27,040 nucleotides of DNA from Polymyxa betae (GCA_003693705.1 RBZT01000958.1:1-27040), one strand, 5' to 3'. Counted from the stretch's first letter, positions 9,107-20,964 are shown. Notes: a model not told the origin generated them from the letters alone. Translations and numbers: made by a program.

Positions 9107-12018
9107 TTACTCCGCCTTGTTAACTTTGGACTTTAATATCCATTTCTTATGGGATCCCTTCTTCTTCAATACAGCAATATGTTTCAAGACGTGCTTGAAG
9201 ATGAACTGATCCGACATATTCTTGATACGATCTTGAAATTCATTAATCAACTTGTCAGATCGAACTCCATTTTCATGTTGCTCTAAGAAGGCGGTCAACT
9301 CATTCAACAAAGCAACAGCTTTAGGATCAGCAGGACCCAATGATGGAGGAGCATCGGATTGTCGTTGACGAATTTCATTGAGAAGATGGTCTGATGATGA
9401 AGTTGGTTGTGATGAAGAACCCAGCCATGATACTACTTTATCAACACGATCTAATGCCAGGCCAGCATTCCCATTCTTTCCAGTCCATGTTGGTACACCA
9501 ATACGAGATCTCGAAGATTCCATCTGACTTGAACGTAATGATTGAATGGCATTGAATGTGATCTGAGCTGTGTGCTCTTGAAGCTTGGCAGCAGATTGTG
9601 ATGCAACAAGTTTATCATGTGAGAAGACACTTGTTAGATCTGCATTATCAAATAAACAGCGAAGAAGTTGGGAAGTTCCCGATACAGAGCAGGATTCAGT
9701 ATCTGTAGATGTAACTTGAGCTTGTTGAACAGAATGAAAGATATCGGCTGTCTCAGTGATATCACCATCATCATCAACATATGAGAATAGATCCTTTAGA
9801 TCAGAATTACTGAAGAAGCGCTGCTGAACAGGATCTTCCAATATCTTATTGGTAAGAAGCTGCTTGAATATCTGTCGATGATAAACCTTCTCTTCAATAG
9901 TACCTCGTGTTACTAATCTTAATACATTTACATCACGTGTCTGACCAATTCTATAAGCACGTTCTTGTGCTTGTTCATCTGTAGCTGGATTCCAATCTGG
10001 ATCATAAACAAGCACACCTATACAGCCTAAGATCAATATTCCTGCAACCAACATCACAATATAAATAATCATTACGATCTGCTCCAGTTAGATTTAAACC
10101 GAATCCACCAGCACGTGTCGTTAATAAAAGAACAAATATGTTATGATCTTGATTAAATTCATCAAAGATTGCCTGTCTTGATCTTACAGCAGTACTACCA
10201 TCAACACGACGATATTCATAGCGATTATCACGAACCATCTTCTCAATAATATCCAAGCATTGACGTGTCTGCGAGAAGAGTAAAACTCGATGTGATTCTT
10301 GATTCCATATAGACAGGATCTGTTCAGCAACTTTCAGCTTGCCAGAACGAGAAACAGTTCCATAATCAGCTGGTTGATCTTGTACATTATTATGAACATT
10401 TAGTAGATCGGGATGATTACAGATTTTCCTTAGGATAGAAATAGCTTGAAATAACCTTAAATCATTACTATTACGAACTGAACAATAAAGTTAATACAAT
10501 TAAATGGTACATAACAACAGATTGAATTACATCGATTAACATCAAGTTCAGCCAATGCCAGTTTATATGCAGATTTCTGTTCTGATGTTAAAGAACAGAA
10601 CAGAATCTGTTCTGTCTTTTGTGGTAAATACTTCAATACATCTGATTTAAGACGTCGTAGAATATGTGGTGTAATCATATCTCGTAATAATACAGCACGT
10701 TGATAAGCATGCTGAACTTGATTTTTAGATGCTTGAATATATCCACCTTTAATAATAGGATCACAGAACTCCTCCTCAAATACAGGTAATGTCCCTAATT
10801 TACCAGGAAATACAAAATCAAATAGGGACCAAAGCTCTCGAAGATGATTCTGAATTGGTGAACCTGTGAGAATAATACGATGTGGTGTTCGAACACGTTT
10901 AACGAGTAATGTGATCTAAAGAGAATGCATTTAGTTATGAATTGAACAAGTCTACAATATTCAATATATAATACCGCTGCATCTGGATTACGAATACGAT
11001 GTCCTAAAATAAAATATATTCAATAAATGGAACAAGTTGAGATATAAAGTTGACCTTCATCAAGTATAACATAACCCCATTTATGAGGTATTATAATATC
11101 ATGATGCTTTCGTAAACTCTCATATGTTGTTATAACAGTACTGCAGATACCACCATTAAATGCCTTACTAATCAATTTCTTAGCAGAGCACATATGATTA
11201 CCAGAATCATGTAATAACATAATACGAGATAAAGGCCACCAATTACGAAATTCAGACAGCCATTGTCCCATAATACTTGCTGGACATAATATTAAACTTG
11301 GACCAATATTCGATTGACTATTAGCTAATGTTGATAGAAATGAGATAATAGTGATAGTCTTTCCTAATCCCATAGCATCACCAACAATACCACCAACAGA
11401 TAGTTTATGAAGTTCCCACAGCCATTTAAGACCTTGTTTCTGATAATAAAATAGACGATCATATATACGTCCAGGTACAATAAATCCATGATCTAATTCT
11501 GCATCTTCATCAATATCATTATATGGTAATATTCCTTGTAATCGTTGCTCATATTCATAATCGTCAGCATCATCAACAACGCGTTCAAGTCGCTTCTTCT
11601 TTCTCAAACGAGCATCATCTTCGTCATATTCAATTGTGATCTCCTTTTTACTAGATTGAGCTACAACTCTTTTAACAGATAGTTTGATATCATTTTCATG
11701 AGAGAAGATCCCTTTAGGTATTGACTCAGGTTTAGACTCTCCAGCCTCAAGAGAAACAATTTCTTTCTCAATCTTCTTAATATCACCGGTGCTTTTGCCA
11801 GATTTAATATCAGCGATTTCCTTCCTGAGTAACGAGATCCGATATTGGAGACGTTTCGCTTCGCGAGCAGATCGCTGATTTTCGAGTTCATTTTGTGAGT
11901 TAAGCTCAAGATCAGCAGCATTATATACAGTGACTCCAAGCCGTTGAAGTGAATTTAACGCTGGTCCAGAGAACGACTGATCCAGTTGATCTTGCGGTTC
12001 AGATACATTGGACGTCAT
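9107..12018 (-). CDS. RAD26: CSB/Rad26-like SNF2 family ATPase (transcription-coupled repair)
   Basis: This is a Swi2/Snf2 DNA-dependent ATPase of the Cockayne syndrome B type, which remodels RNA polymerase II stalled at DNA damage. Exons read downward: 12018-11055, 11003-10975, 10915-10531, 10477-10076 and 10017-9107, giving 896 residues, shorter than yeast Rad26. A charged N-terminus has a coiled-coil stretch and a KRLER basic patch. The ATPase core has [21 protein letters not shown] (GLGKT about 217-221), DEGH (320-323, split by an intron), [60 protein letters not shown] and the arginine-finger block [12 protein letters not shown] (about 612-623). DEGH rather than DEAH, and the HRIRNPDAA sequence that follows, are typical of CSB. 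The start was chosen as the first ATG in frame (12018). A C-terminal winged-helix-like tail with a lysine-rich end is present. Confidence 0.93.
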
Positions 12019-12358
12019 GTACAATATGATCTGCAAATCTCTGCTTCAAAATATCATGAAATTGGGAACAATTCCGTCACACAGCGCATTAAAATCAGAA
12101 TAATGACAGAAGCTGTTTACTGGTGTCTGTATATTTCTGAAATTCCATCTTCAAAGTAAATCGAATTCAGTTCCCAACAAACAAGCTATGTAACTGGATC
12201 GTCATTTCGATCTGTAACAATCTGAAGGTGGAAAATCAATCTGCAATCATAGAGCGACTTTTATTGAGAATGGATTATCACACCGAAAAGTCAGGCTCAT
12301 GCAGAAAGGACATAACTGTAATGCGAACTGATGGAAGAATGTTTTATGATAAATTTAA
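12019..12358. promoter_or_regulatory. Spacer between SMC6 3' end and CSB/RAD26 start
   Basis: This 340-bp stretch, AT-rich and without a credible ORF, must hold the SMC6 3' untranslated region and the RAD26 promoter, both read leftward. An AATAAA on the minus strand lies at 12260-12265, about 95 nt past the SMC6 stop. I see no clear TATA box or repeated motif. Confidence 0.4.
12260..12265 (-). terminator. SMC6: Possible polyadenylation signal of SMC6
   Basis: The minus strand reads AATAAA 94 nt downstream of the SMC6 stop codon, at a usual distance for a 3' untranslated region. It is supported by position and hexamer only. Confidence 0.35.
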
Positions 12359-15300
12359 TCAATGAGTTGGTCGAACAGGTGGCTTCAGCATCAGTACAAA
12401 AGTAGTTGGTGAAGTAGTTACCATGCTGACATCTTGAGGAGTAATAAATATGAACTGCCTGTTCCGATATTTCTTTGCTAAATCCGTTAACAGGTTGATA
12501 GCAATCTTTCGGTTCACTGAATCCATAAAAATATCAAATTCATCTAATGCCTATCAATATAGTCATTATAGGTAATTCATATTACTTGAGTAACAATTAC
12601 ACGAAATGGAGTACGAATAGACTCGCCAACAGCAATAACAAAGGCCAATGTTGTAAAGGATCGTTCTCCACCAGATAATGCCTAAATCGTGTCAGCCTAA
12701 CTAACTCATTAAATAATCCAATATTGAAATACTTTGGTATCAGTGGTCATTTCAGTTTCACCTTGATGGTGTTGCATCTTAACAAACATATTTAATGTAC
12801 CTCTCTCGTGATCGAATTGAATATGTCCTTGATGTCCTTTCTGTGACATATTATATTGGAAATCATAACTGGCTTGTTTCGAAAGACGCTTCTTAAATAC
12901 GCCCCAGTCTTTTTTACTTTCTTTCAATTTCTTGTGGATTCGTTTAAAATCACGTTCACATTCGCCCACCTTCACCTGGGCATTTTTATATTCATTCTTG
13001 GCTTTCAAATAAGCAGCTATGATATCTTCGACAGAATCACTGCTAATTGCTTCTCTATCGGCCTGTTTCTTCTCTTCTAGCTGATAGATTTCCTTCATAA
13101 TCTCGACAGAAGATCTATCAGGTTCCAGTACTCGACCATCAGTCTGTCTTAAAGCCTGCTGATGCACATTCTCCAACTTCTCTGTTAAATTATTAATCTC
13201 TTGCATCATATTCTGCACCTTCTTCTCCATTGTATGACGAAGTGGACCGATTTTTTCAATCTTAACCTGAACTTCAGCCACAGCTTTCATTGCTGAATTA
13301 ACTTGTTCTGTAGCTTGTTCTAGGCCTGAACCGGCCTTGCTGGCATTCTCATTGAATTCATCAACTTCCCGAATCTAAATAGCAAATCACAAATTAGCAT
13401 CAAATGGCAATCTAAAAATCATCGACTTTTTGTTCATGTGCCTCCTTCGCTTTTTGAAGGTTCTCCTGGCAAACGATCTGGTCGTTCTTAGCATCATCAA
13501 CAAGTTGATCGCATTTAACGATCTTATCCTTGAGATCTAAAATAAGATTTCCAACATGATCATCGTCAAATGTAGCTTGTTTCTCGAGATTCACGATATC
13601 AGCTTTAGTGGTCTCCAGATCGGACGTAAAAGCCTAACTCAATCTTGGTCAATAATCGACAGGACGGATAGAGGTGAACATTCTTACCTGAACCTTCCTG
13701 TTAGCCAATCTGGATAGATCGTTGGCTTTCTCCACATTTCTCTTTAGTTCGGCTCCTTCTGATTCAATTGATTCAATCTGCATCTGTGCATCGCGAAGAT
13801 TCTGTTGTAGACCCTCTAACAACATTCATTGAATCAGGTGACTATTAAGCAGTAATAACACGAACCTAAATCGGCTTGAGTGACACTCTCCAGAATTGAG
13901 TTTTGACGATCAAAACCAGAATTTGAGATATTACTCAGTGCACCTCTAGTTAAAGTGATACGATCTAGCTGTCTAAAACCAATATCAGATGATGACATGC
14001 TAAGAATGCAAAGAAAGACAAACGGGGTGAATATAATGGGAGTCTTCTCTCTGCGCTGTTCCATATCACGAAGTAATCGTTGTGCTACTGAAGCCTAACA
14101 AGATAATACTTGAGATAATCAGTTCAATTAGATGAACAATGATAACCGACATTTGGCATTAGAAGAGTGCAATCGATCTGAGCTTTATCGATAATAGCAT
14201 TATAACACCATGTATCTGTAACTTCAATTACATCAACAACACGAGGATTATCTCCATATGCAGGATTCCTTCCAATAATTTCATATCTGTCCCAACTCAA
14301 TACATAATCGCATTCCATCACAGTTACACACAGCATTACCTGGAAGTTGGTTTCTTCAAAACAATAATAAAAGGGATCTCTCTGGGACTACGATAGAACT
14401 GCTGGAATATGGATGATAAGGATTTCTGATCAGCGAACGAATCCACAAGAAACCCGCCTATTACAGAGCGAATTCAGTAAGTCCATGAAGATAGAGAATA
14501 CGATTGAAAGGATTACAGAGGATCTTCTTTCCAATAGCTTGCTGAACAGCAGCACTATAACGTTTATCTTTAACATTGACAAACGAACCAATAGGACCAA
14601 CAGGCTGGACATTGAACATGCGAGAGTCTGATTGAATTCTTTGAACCAAAGATGACATGCTGAACCATGGCTTAAACGATAAAATAAAACAAAATGCGGA
14701 ATGTTTACTCTCGACCAAATCGGTTAAGTTGATCAGCACAAGATCTCTGCAGCTTCTGTAAATCCCGTTCAATTTCTGATTTCCGTCCACGTCTCTGCCG
14801 TAGTGCATCCTAAACGATAGAATTAGAAGAACCCTTTAACGTACAATCAGCTCACATTATTCTGATTCACAGCTTCACGACAATGTTCAAGTTGACGGCG
14901 GGCTTGGTCCGCTTCTCGCTGTGCTTCTTGAACTTGCTCAGATTGTTCCACTAAACAGCAGCAGAGAAATAATGTGGCAATATCACAAATCGTGAACACA
15001 ACGTACTCGATCGAATTTTAAGTTTCTGAAGCTGCTGGGATCGTTCTTGATCTTCTTGAAAACGATCTCGAGACCGCTGCACCAAGCCATCGCTAAAAAG
15101 CAGAGAAAATTCTGTTATAAAATCAGTACCTGAGCCTCTAATTGACGAAGCTGCTCCTCAAGATCAGCACGACGTTTAACAGCGGTCTTCTTGTTCTTCT
15201 CATATTGAACCAATTGCGATTGAAATCTAGCCACAGTCTTCTTAGCCATCTGTAATGAATTCTCCAATCTGTATCAAAACTGTGAAAACTCGAATCTTGG

Positions 15301-16771
15301 TTGCATATTTGCCTTACGATTGACGTAATCGAACGTCGCCATTGATGGCATTGCGTTCAGCCAGAAGGCGCTGTTTAGCGTCTTCATGAGCTTTGTTAAC
15401 TAATTCTTTCTCAATCTGTAACTTGGACATTTGATCATGAAGCTCTTGCAATTTCTCATTATAATTAGATGCATCGGTCCGTTTCACCTCGATATCATCA
15501 CCGAGTTCTTGAACCTTGGCCCACAAACACTAAAATACAAGATTTAGCAACAATAAAGAGATCAGGGTCTAATGGTATCTCACTTGATGATGTAACTTAT
15601 CAATTTGTGTATCAATAGCTGCTAAATCTTGTGTACAATTAAATAAATGTTCTGCCTCCTTACGATTATTATCTAATATCTGTAACTGTTTGTCAGCTTC
15701 ACAAAGATATCGATCAGCATCGACTATATAAACATCAATGTTCACACTAATTATAGATCTTCTTACTGACCGTAATCCTTTGAAATTAGATCGATGGTTT
15801 TACCCATTTGTTCCAGTTGTGTTGCTTTTAGAAAGAATTCATACTTGGCCGAGTTCTTATTCGACTGTACGAGGTCCAGTATCACCATGACGAATATAAT
15901 CTAGAAGATGGCGTATTACCAATAGAAACTCTTTAGTTGTATCTTGGTTCATAACAACACAAGGATTCTCAACTTGAATATTGAAATGGTCCAGTATGCC
16001 CTGCAGGTCCTTCCTAGTCCTGCCCATCACCGAACCTGGACCGTAAAACATCACAACTTGAAGCAGACATGAACCGTACAGGCCCACCTTTATCAGTGAA
16101 AATCTTATAGGAGGATCCGGTTTGTGTGATCTCACGTCGAATGGTGATGGTGTTCCCATATTTCTAACAAAACATCTTAATTACTATGTACAGTAGTAGG
16201 TCATCAGTCGTACTGGACCACCGACTTGGGGTTCATAAGCATCAGGGCCCTTATTGGAGAGAGTCAGCTCGACCTGTCCCCATTCCTGTCCCTGTTTAAT
16301 TAATTCCTTCAATGAAGATCCTCGATTGGTATCAGAGGCCTTGACGCCCAAACATGTCGTTATGGCCACCAAGATAGCGCTCTTTCCCGATCCATTCTCT
16401 CTATGATATTCAGATCAATATCAGATATAATATCCATTATATAATATTACCCATGGATAAAGTTGACATGTGGTGATAGATTCACTTCTAAATGCTGAAA
16501 TACAAATTAGATGTATTATATAGGTGATCTCAATATACTACCTCATGACACATAAAATTAATTAACTTAATTCGAGTAATAACACCAGATTCTGCATATC
16601 GAGACCGTTCTTGTTGGATCTGATTGCTATTCGGATCAACGAACCCTATCGCATGGAACGTTTAATGTCGATCATGGCCCATGAACTCTGTCACAGACCT
16701 TCATCATGATCAGGATCATCAGACGATAGTTCGTGATCATCATGATCTATATGATGAGTATCAGGATTCAT
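12359..16771 (-). CDS. SMC6: SMC6, structural maintenance of chromosomes protein 6
   Basis: This is the SMC6 subunit of the nuclear SMC5/6 complex, an ATPase that extrudes or clamps DNA in repair and replication. There are 22 exons, read downward: 16771-16699, 16645-16542, 16494-16451, 16400-16226, 16163-16088, 16035-15920, 15864-15771, 15723-15584, 15529-15318, 15268-15130, 15076-15007, 14950-14856, 14809-14709, 14659-14517, 14457-14340, 14286-14151, 14094-13866, 13815-13688, 13633-13427, 13374-12733, 12681-12601 and 12550-12359. They sum to 1104 residues, the usual size. The ATPase head has GENGSGKS (74-81), TNRGSSLKELIKQGQEWGQV and ILDHFNIQVENPCVVMNQD, hallmarks of SMC6. The hinge is near 480-620 (VGPIGSFVNVKD) between two coiled coils. 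The C-terminal head has ALSGGERSF (1015) and ALDEFDIFMD (1042). The intron after EPQ (16225-16164) was placed by family spacing; an alternative donor at 16213 is possible. Confidence 0.95.
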
Positions 16772-16936
16772 TACTAATAAATACTAATTGATGATGAAAT
16801 GAAGTCGAGTCCCGCATTATTAATCAAACCACCGCCCAGCAGTTGTTTCAATTTCAAAATCAATCCAATCTGCATCGTTGCTAATGAGGAAGTAGAACAT
16901 GACCGCCATGTAGATCAATAACGATATCTTTAATAA

Positions 16937-17787
16937 TTAAGTTGTATTGACAATATGTTTGGAATGAATTTGGTTAATAATATCATCAATCTCTGCCATA
17001 GCTCCCATTCCTGTTTAACTTTCAGGTTAAAACATTGAACCGATCCAATATATATTATTTCACTACATACCAATATCTTTACAAAATAACTTCTTTTCAA
17101 TGGGATCTATAATCTCGATGTCCCAGCTTTTTAATCTCGACAGATGTTCAGATGTGATTGGATGTTGCCACATGGCAGCTGTGTTAATATAATTGATTAT
17201 CATATAATTAGATACAATATCAACATACTGTTCATAGCAGGAGCCACAATAAAACGTTTACTCGACAATTGCCAAGCTCTGGCAACACATGTCTATACAC
17301 GATGATTTAGCAATTCTATGGGCCAGTATCATGGGATTTTATATCGTACAAGAAGATTATCAGCAAGACCTGTTGCAATCTTGGCCAATGTATTAGCAGA
17401 TAATGGTGCTATGAGATAGATATCAGCCCATCTTCTCAACTATATAATCAAGCTTATTAAATCTAAAACTATACTGAAGATATGGCCACCTCTATATGTA
17501 ATACTGGATCTTGAACATTATGGTACGATGCCCATTCATCATCTGTATGCAATCAATGACATATTAAAACATCCGAAGTGGCTTAGTAGTAGAAGCAACA
17601 CCATATAAAACCATTTGTTTTTACCATCTTGATAGAGATTGCATTTAATGCTGTTCAAGTCTATAAAATGATGTACTGCCTGTGTACATATGACTCGAAC
17701 ATTGCCAATCTGACTCAATCTATCAAGTAATAGCTCAGCTTTGATACAAGCTACACTTCCAGTTAGGCCCAATAAGATATTAACCAT
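16937..17787 (-). CDS. PPCDC: Phosphopantothenoylcysteine decarboxylase (coenzyme A synthesis)
   Basis: This FMN enzyme of the HFCD flavoprotein family converts 4'-phosphopantothenoylcysteine to 4'-phosphopantetheine. Exons read downward: 17787-17625, 17542-17490, 17439-17350, 17292-17229, 17178-17071 and 17010-16937, giving 183 residues, near the human length. The sequence shows [17 protein letters not shown] (4-20, FMN-binding start), DPVLHIELRRWAD with the catalytic His at about 70, [33 protein letters not shown] (PAMNT about 120-124) and [15 protein letters not shown] with the substrate-clamp Cys at about 156. All key residues are present. The first intron is 82 nt, the longest in this cluster. 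At 183 residues it is a compact enzyme and not a Hal3/Vhs3-like fusion with long acidic tails. It ends 165 bp before the SMC6 start on the same strand. Confidence 0.93.
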
Positions 17788-18929
17788 CAGATTGAGATCA
17801 GCAATACCAGTCTTGGAATGTTACGATTACACATGTGTTGCAGGCCGCGATTTCTCGGCAGATCGCATCATATAAAACTTCTCAAGGATATTTCTGTGAT
17901 CAGTTCTAACACTAAAACAAAAACCGCATGATTAGGTTTTCCAAATCCGGAACGCCTTTTGTCGAAGATATGAAATGTTCATGTAAAAGCTTTATTCGTT
18001 GAAGTAGACTTGAAAGTAGCATGAACGATCCAGATTTGTATTGCTTAATTAATTTGAATTACGCTGATACATGCTCATACATAACCAATAGAAATAGAGA
18101 TTGAATACAGAAGTGACATCAAGTTGCAGTAAAAGGACATGAAGATAGAAGAGCCCAGAAATGTTTGCAACCGACTTGCTACAAATGCACGTAAATGAAA
18201 TAATGAACTCAATGTGAATTGAACAGGTTCTAATATATGAATGCCACAATATGTTTTCCTCGATGCACAATTTGGGTTCTAATCTTGAGAAATGAGAAGG
18301 TCGACCATAACCAGAATATGGATTGCGAGATTGTTGTTTGCACTACAACAGGTTTCGAATAAAATGAATAAGAAAGAGATGAGATGATACGTGCATGATG
18401 AGATCAGAGTTATCTCCAAAGATCGAATGGTAAATGCACCCAAAACGTACGTTGGTTGCAATATTAAAACTGCACACGACATTTCTACTACATTATTGCT
18501 GCTTTAAGAAACTGGCAAAACTCAATAATGAATAACGTAGAGTGGTCAGTACCGGTACATATAAGAGTTTGTAAATAAATTCTGTGTACATACAGTACCG
18601 TATGTACTTAGACTTTAGAGCCTGTTTACAGAATTCAAATAATTTTTTTAAAAACATTAAGACGATCCAGCCAATCAGATTGCGCCACGGACATTTATTC
18701 CAGATTTACTAATTACGGAGGTCGAAATCATACTGCGTTTATCATTGGTCGAGTTCAAATAAATACTGCGTACATCATTGGTATTGTATTTGTAAATACT
18801 GCGTACATTATTGGTCTATGAGATAGACCTCGTCACGTTGTCTATTCTAAAGAGCCATCAAAGTACTTCTGTTATATCCATTCAGTCCCCATCAAGCTCA
18901 AGCATTCAGGCGAATCTGAACTACTGCCT
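17788..18929. other. Long divergent spacer between PPCDC (-) and the TPR gene (+)
   Basis: This is 1.14 kb of AT-rich DNA, the largest gap in the gene cluster. Minus-strand ORFs at 18049-18270 and 18279-18482 are cysteine- and hydrophobic-rich without any motif I know, and look like chance. Between 18540 and 18615 there are nested GTAC-containing palindromes (AGTACCGGTAC, GTACATACAGTACCGTATGTAC-like pattern). The last 200 bp carry the CCAAT-bearing tandem repeat described separately. Confidence 0.4.
18731..18829 (+). repeat. 33-bp tandem repeat with CCAAT boxes, upstream of the TPR gene
   Basis: The core TACTGCGTACATCATTGGT starts at 18764. Close variants start at 18731 (two differences) and 18797 (one difference), so the period is exactly 33 bp. 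Copies 1 and 2 also match in part over the AT-rich second half; copy 3 diverges after the core. Each core ends in ATTGG, the reverse complement of CCAAT, and a further CCAAT lies at about 18670. The array ends about 100 bp before the ATG. In eukaryotes CCAAT is bound by the NF-Y/Hap complex. A promoter role is inferred from position and phasing of three helical turns. Confidence 0.6.
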
Positions 18930-19907
18930 ATGGCTCCTGGATTTGGCTCTGTCCATCTGGATTCCTCGCTTTTGAATTCGGGTCGAACCTATTTGCAGAA
19001 TGGAGACTTTACTTCAGCTGTCTCCTCATTTACTTCTTTTTTAGCAAATGTTTCTCGGACACCTTCGTTGAAAGTGAGCTTCTGTTAGCCTGTGTGTTTA
19101 GAGTTGGTTATTGATGATTGCTGTTTTAGTTTGCGCTGCTTGATGCGCTTATCGGTAAAGGCATCGGTTTAATGGGCCTTAACCAGTACAACGAGGCTAT
19201 CGGCAACTTCTCTAGAGCATTAGCCCTAGCTTATGGATCTAATTATTCTAGAAGAGTAGAAATATTATGGAGAAGAGGACAGGCTTATCAGCAAACAGGT
19301 CAGATGGACATTCTCCCTTTATTTTTTACAATTGATTCGTATTTCTTGTCAGGTCTGTCAACCAGAGCTATTGCAGATTATACGAGTGCAATATCGGAGA
19401 ATCCAAAATTCTTTGATGCATTTCTAAGCCGAGGTGTTCTGCTTTTTAGACTCTCTCAATATATTCAAGCGTATTCAGATTTTTCATTCGCGATTCAAGT
19501 CGATCCCAGGTAAACCAGTTTCAATATGAATATGTCTGGATTTAACTTCAACTGCTTGCAGTAATAATGATGCATATATGTGGCGAGCGCGATGTCGTCT
19601 ATTGTTCAAGGCTCCACCATCGTATGCAGATTATGTCAGCGCTCTACATGATTGCTCAATAGCATTATCTATTGCGCCCAGTGATGCTCGATGTCTCACA
19701 ATTAGAGCTCGTTCATTATTGGGTTTACATCAGTACCAGTTAGCGAAAGAGGCTTATCTTGCTGCTGTGTCCATCGCTCCTGATATGGCTGATGAGGAAC
19801 TGTTTCTAGCTGTTAGTCGTGGCATGAAAAGAAGTCCAGAAACTGAGCTAATCCACGAAGACAAGAGAATATGTCCAGGTTCTTTGCGTCACAATACTGC
19901 TTTTTAG
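18930..19907 (+). CDS. Tetratricopeptide-repeat (TPR) protein
   Basis: Exons are 18930-19073, 19130-19298, 19353-19509 and 19562-19907, giving 271 residues made almost wholly of TPR-like helix pairs, a scaffold for protein-protein contacts. Examples are SGRTYLQNGDFTSAVSSFTS, GLMGLNQYNEAIGNFSRALA, WRRGQAYQQTG joined to LSTRAIADYTSAISENP, FLSRGVLLFRLSQYIQAYSD followed by FSFAIQVDP, and IRARSLLGLHQYQLAKEAYL followed by AAVSIAPD. The spacing of G/Y and A..Y....A..P follows the 34-residue TPR consensus. No other domain, signal peptide or catalytic motif is seen, so its partner is unknown. Intron 2 (19299-19352) is 54 nt, a multiple of three, and contains no in-frame stop. Its retention would add 18 residues inside a repeat. 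The short tail after about residue 245 is charged and not TPR-like. Confidence 0.85.
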
Positions 19908-20520
19908 TCTTATCCACGTTTAGCGATCTGTTCTATAAGTGTACATATACTTATATATTAAAATATAGATGCATTCAAGCAAACTCAATGTAGAGCAGAT
20001 CAATAGAAGGTATCACCGGTTATCTAAAAGCTTGTACCTAGTGCAACTGAATCAGCAGCCTACCGCCCTGTTTATTATCCAGAGACGCTCGTGGACTAAT
20101 AAGCATAGCGAGGTGAGGAATGGCACCTGCATCAGTAGACCTGTAGTTCCAGTTTGGAATAGGAAGCTCACTCTAAAACACACCACATACAGAGTACATC
20201 TATCCATACCTTCCTTCAAACCAGATATATTCGTTTATTCTTCAAATACAATTGATAATCAAAGTCCTAATGTCCCTCTAACGACACCCTGAGACGTACC
20301 CGATAGCATTACTGTGTCCCTGCAAGTTTTCTGAGGCGATGACAAAGTCAGCCGCCGTCACGACACTCCGACGGTAAAAGCGGTAATCTCCGTTTCGTTT
20401 TATCTCAGGGATTCGTGGTGCTGCAGGCTGTTGTTCACCGATACCTGCAACGAGCTTTGAATGCTCAATATGGTGTAGTTGAGGCATCAAGTCAGGTTAT
20501 ACAAATTATACCTTCTAATG
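19908..20520. other. Spacer without a recognised gene
   Basis: An open frame at 19969-20292 (+) and another at 20278-20490 (-) show no recognisable motif, and their composition is not repeat-like. The segment begins as 3' flank of the TPR gene and passes into the transposon-rich right flank. GC content rises after about 20300. Confidence 0.35.
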
Positions 20521-20871
20521 TAGCGACCCATAGTCGTTGTATTGCTTTGAACGAAGCCACTTGGGATTGGATTGGAATCGACTAGTGCTGATTTTTGGCC
20601 AACAGGTGGCGCTATTCCCAAAACGCATGGCTGGAAAGTTTAGGCAAATTGCCCAACTAGATACCAAACCCCCTACTAACGATTTCGGGGCTGTACAGTA
20701 TTTCACCCATTTTGATAACTGTTGATGGTAAGCGGCCCTATATGGAGGACCTAAGAGAGCTCGATAAGCTAATGTAGGCACCCGCCCAATCGTACAGTGA
20801 CTCGAACCCTTGTACCGGTACCCAATCCTTTCTACTACACTTCTACTCCCACCTTTCACCATGAGTCGCTA
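20521..20871. mobile_element. Candidate 351-bp non-autonomous element with short terminal inverted repeats
   Basis: The left end TAGCGACCCAT (20521-20531) and the right end ATGAGTCGCTA (20861-20871) are inverted copies with 10 of 11 positions matching. Both are flanked by AATG (20517-20520 and 20872-20875), a possible target duplication; AATGTA occurs at both junctions if the end is shifted by two. No protein domain is visible inside. The minus strand contains GGGTTCGAGTC (20799-20809), which resembles a tRNA B box, inside a small GTACA/TGTAC stem, so a tRNA-derived SINE is an alternative. The call rests on one copy. Confidence 0.45.
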
Positions 20872-20964
20872 AATGTAACAGCCGTGACAATATGCTGCAG
20901 GTAGAAACTTTGACATGAGTTTGGCCTGTGTATACAATACAGTGCGTCTTTGAAGTTAGTAATT

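Noticed and set aside
15077-15092. Acceptor at TTTTTAG (15093) for SMC6 exon 11
   Set aside because: It breaks the reading frame with the preceding exon. The next AG at 15077 restores it and the coiled-coil sequence.
18049-18482. Two minus-strand cysteine-rich ORFs upstream of PPCDC
   Set aside because: AT-rich composition yields hydrophobic codons by chance. There is no domain and no plausible splice joining.
19969-20292. 107-codon ORF after the TPR gene
   Set aside because: No recognisable motif, no splice link to the TPR gene and no conserved pattern. It is treated as chance.
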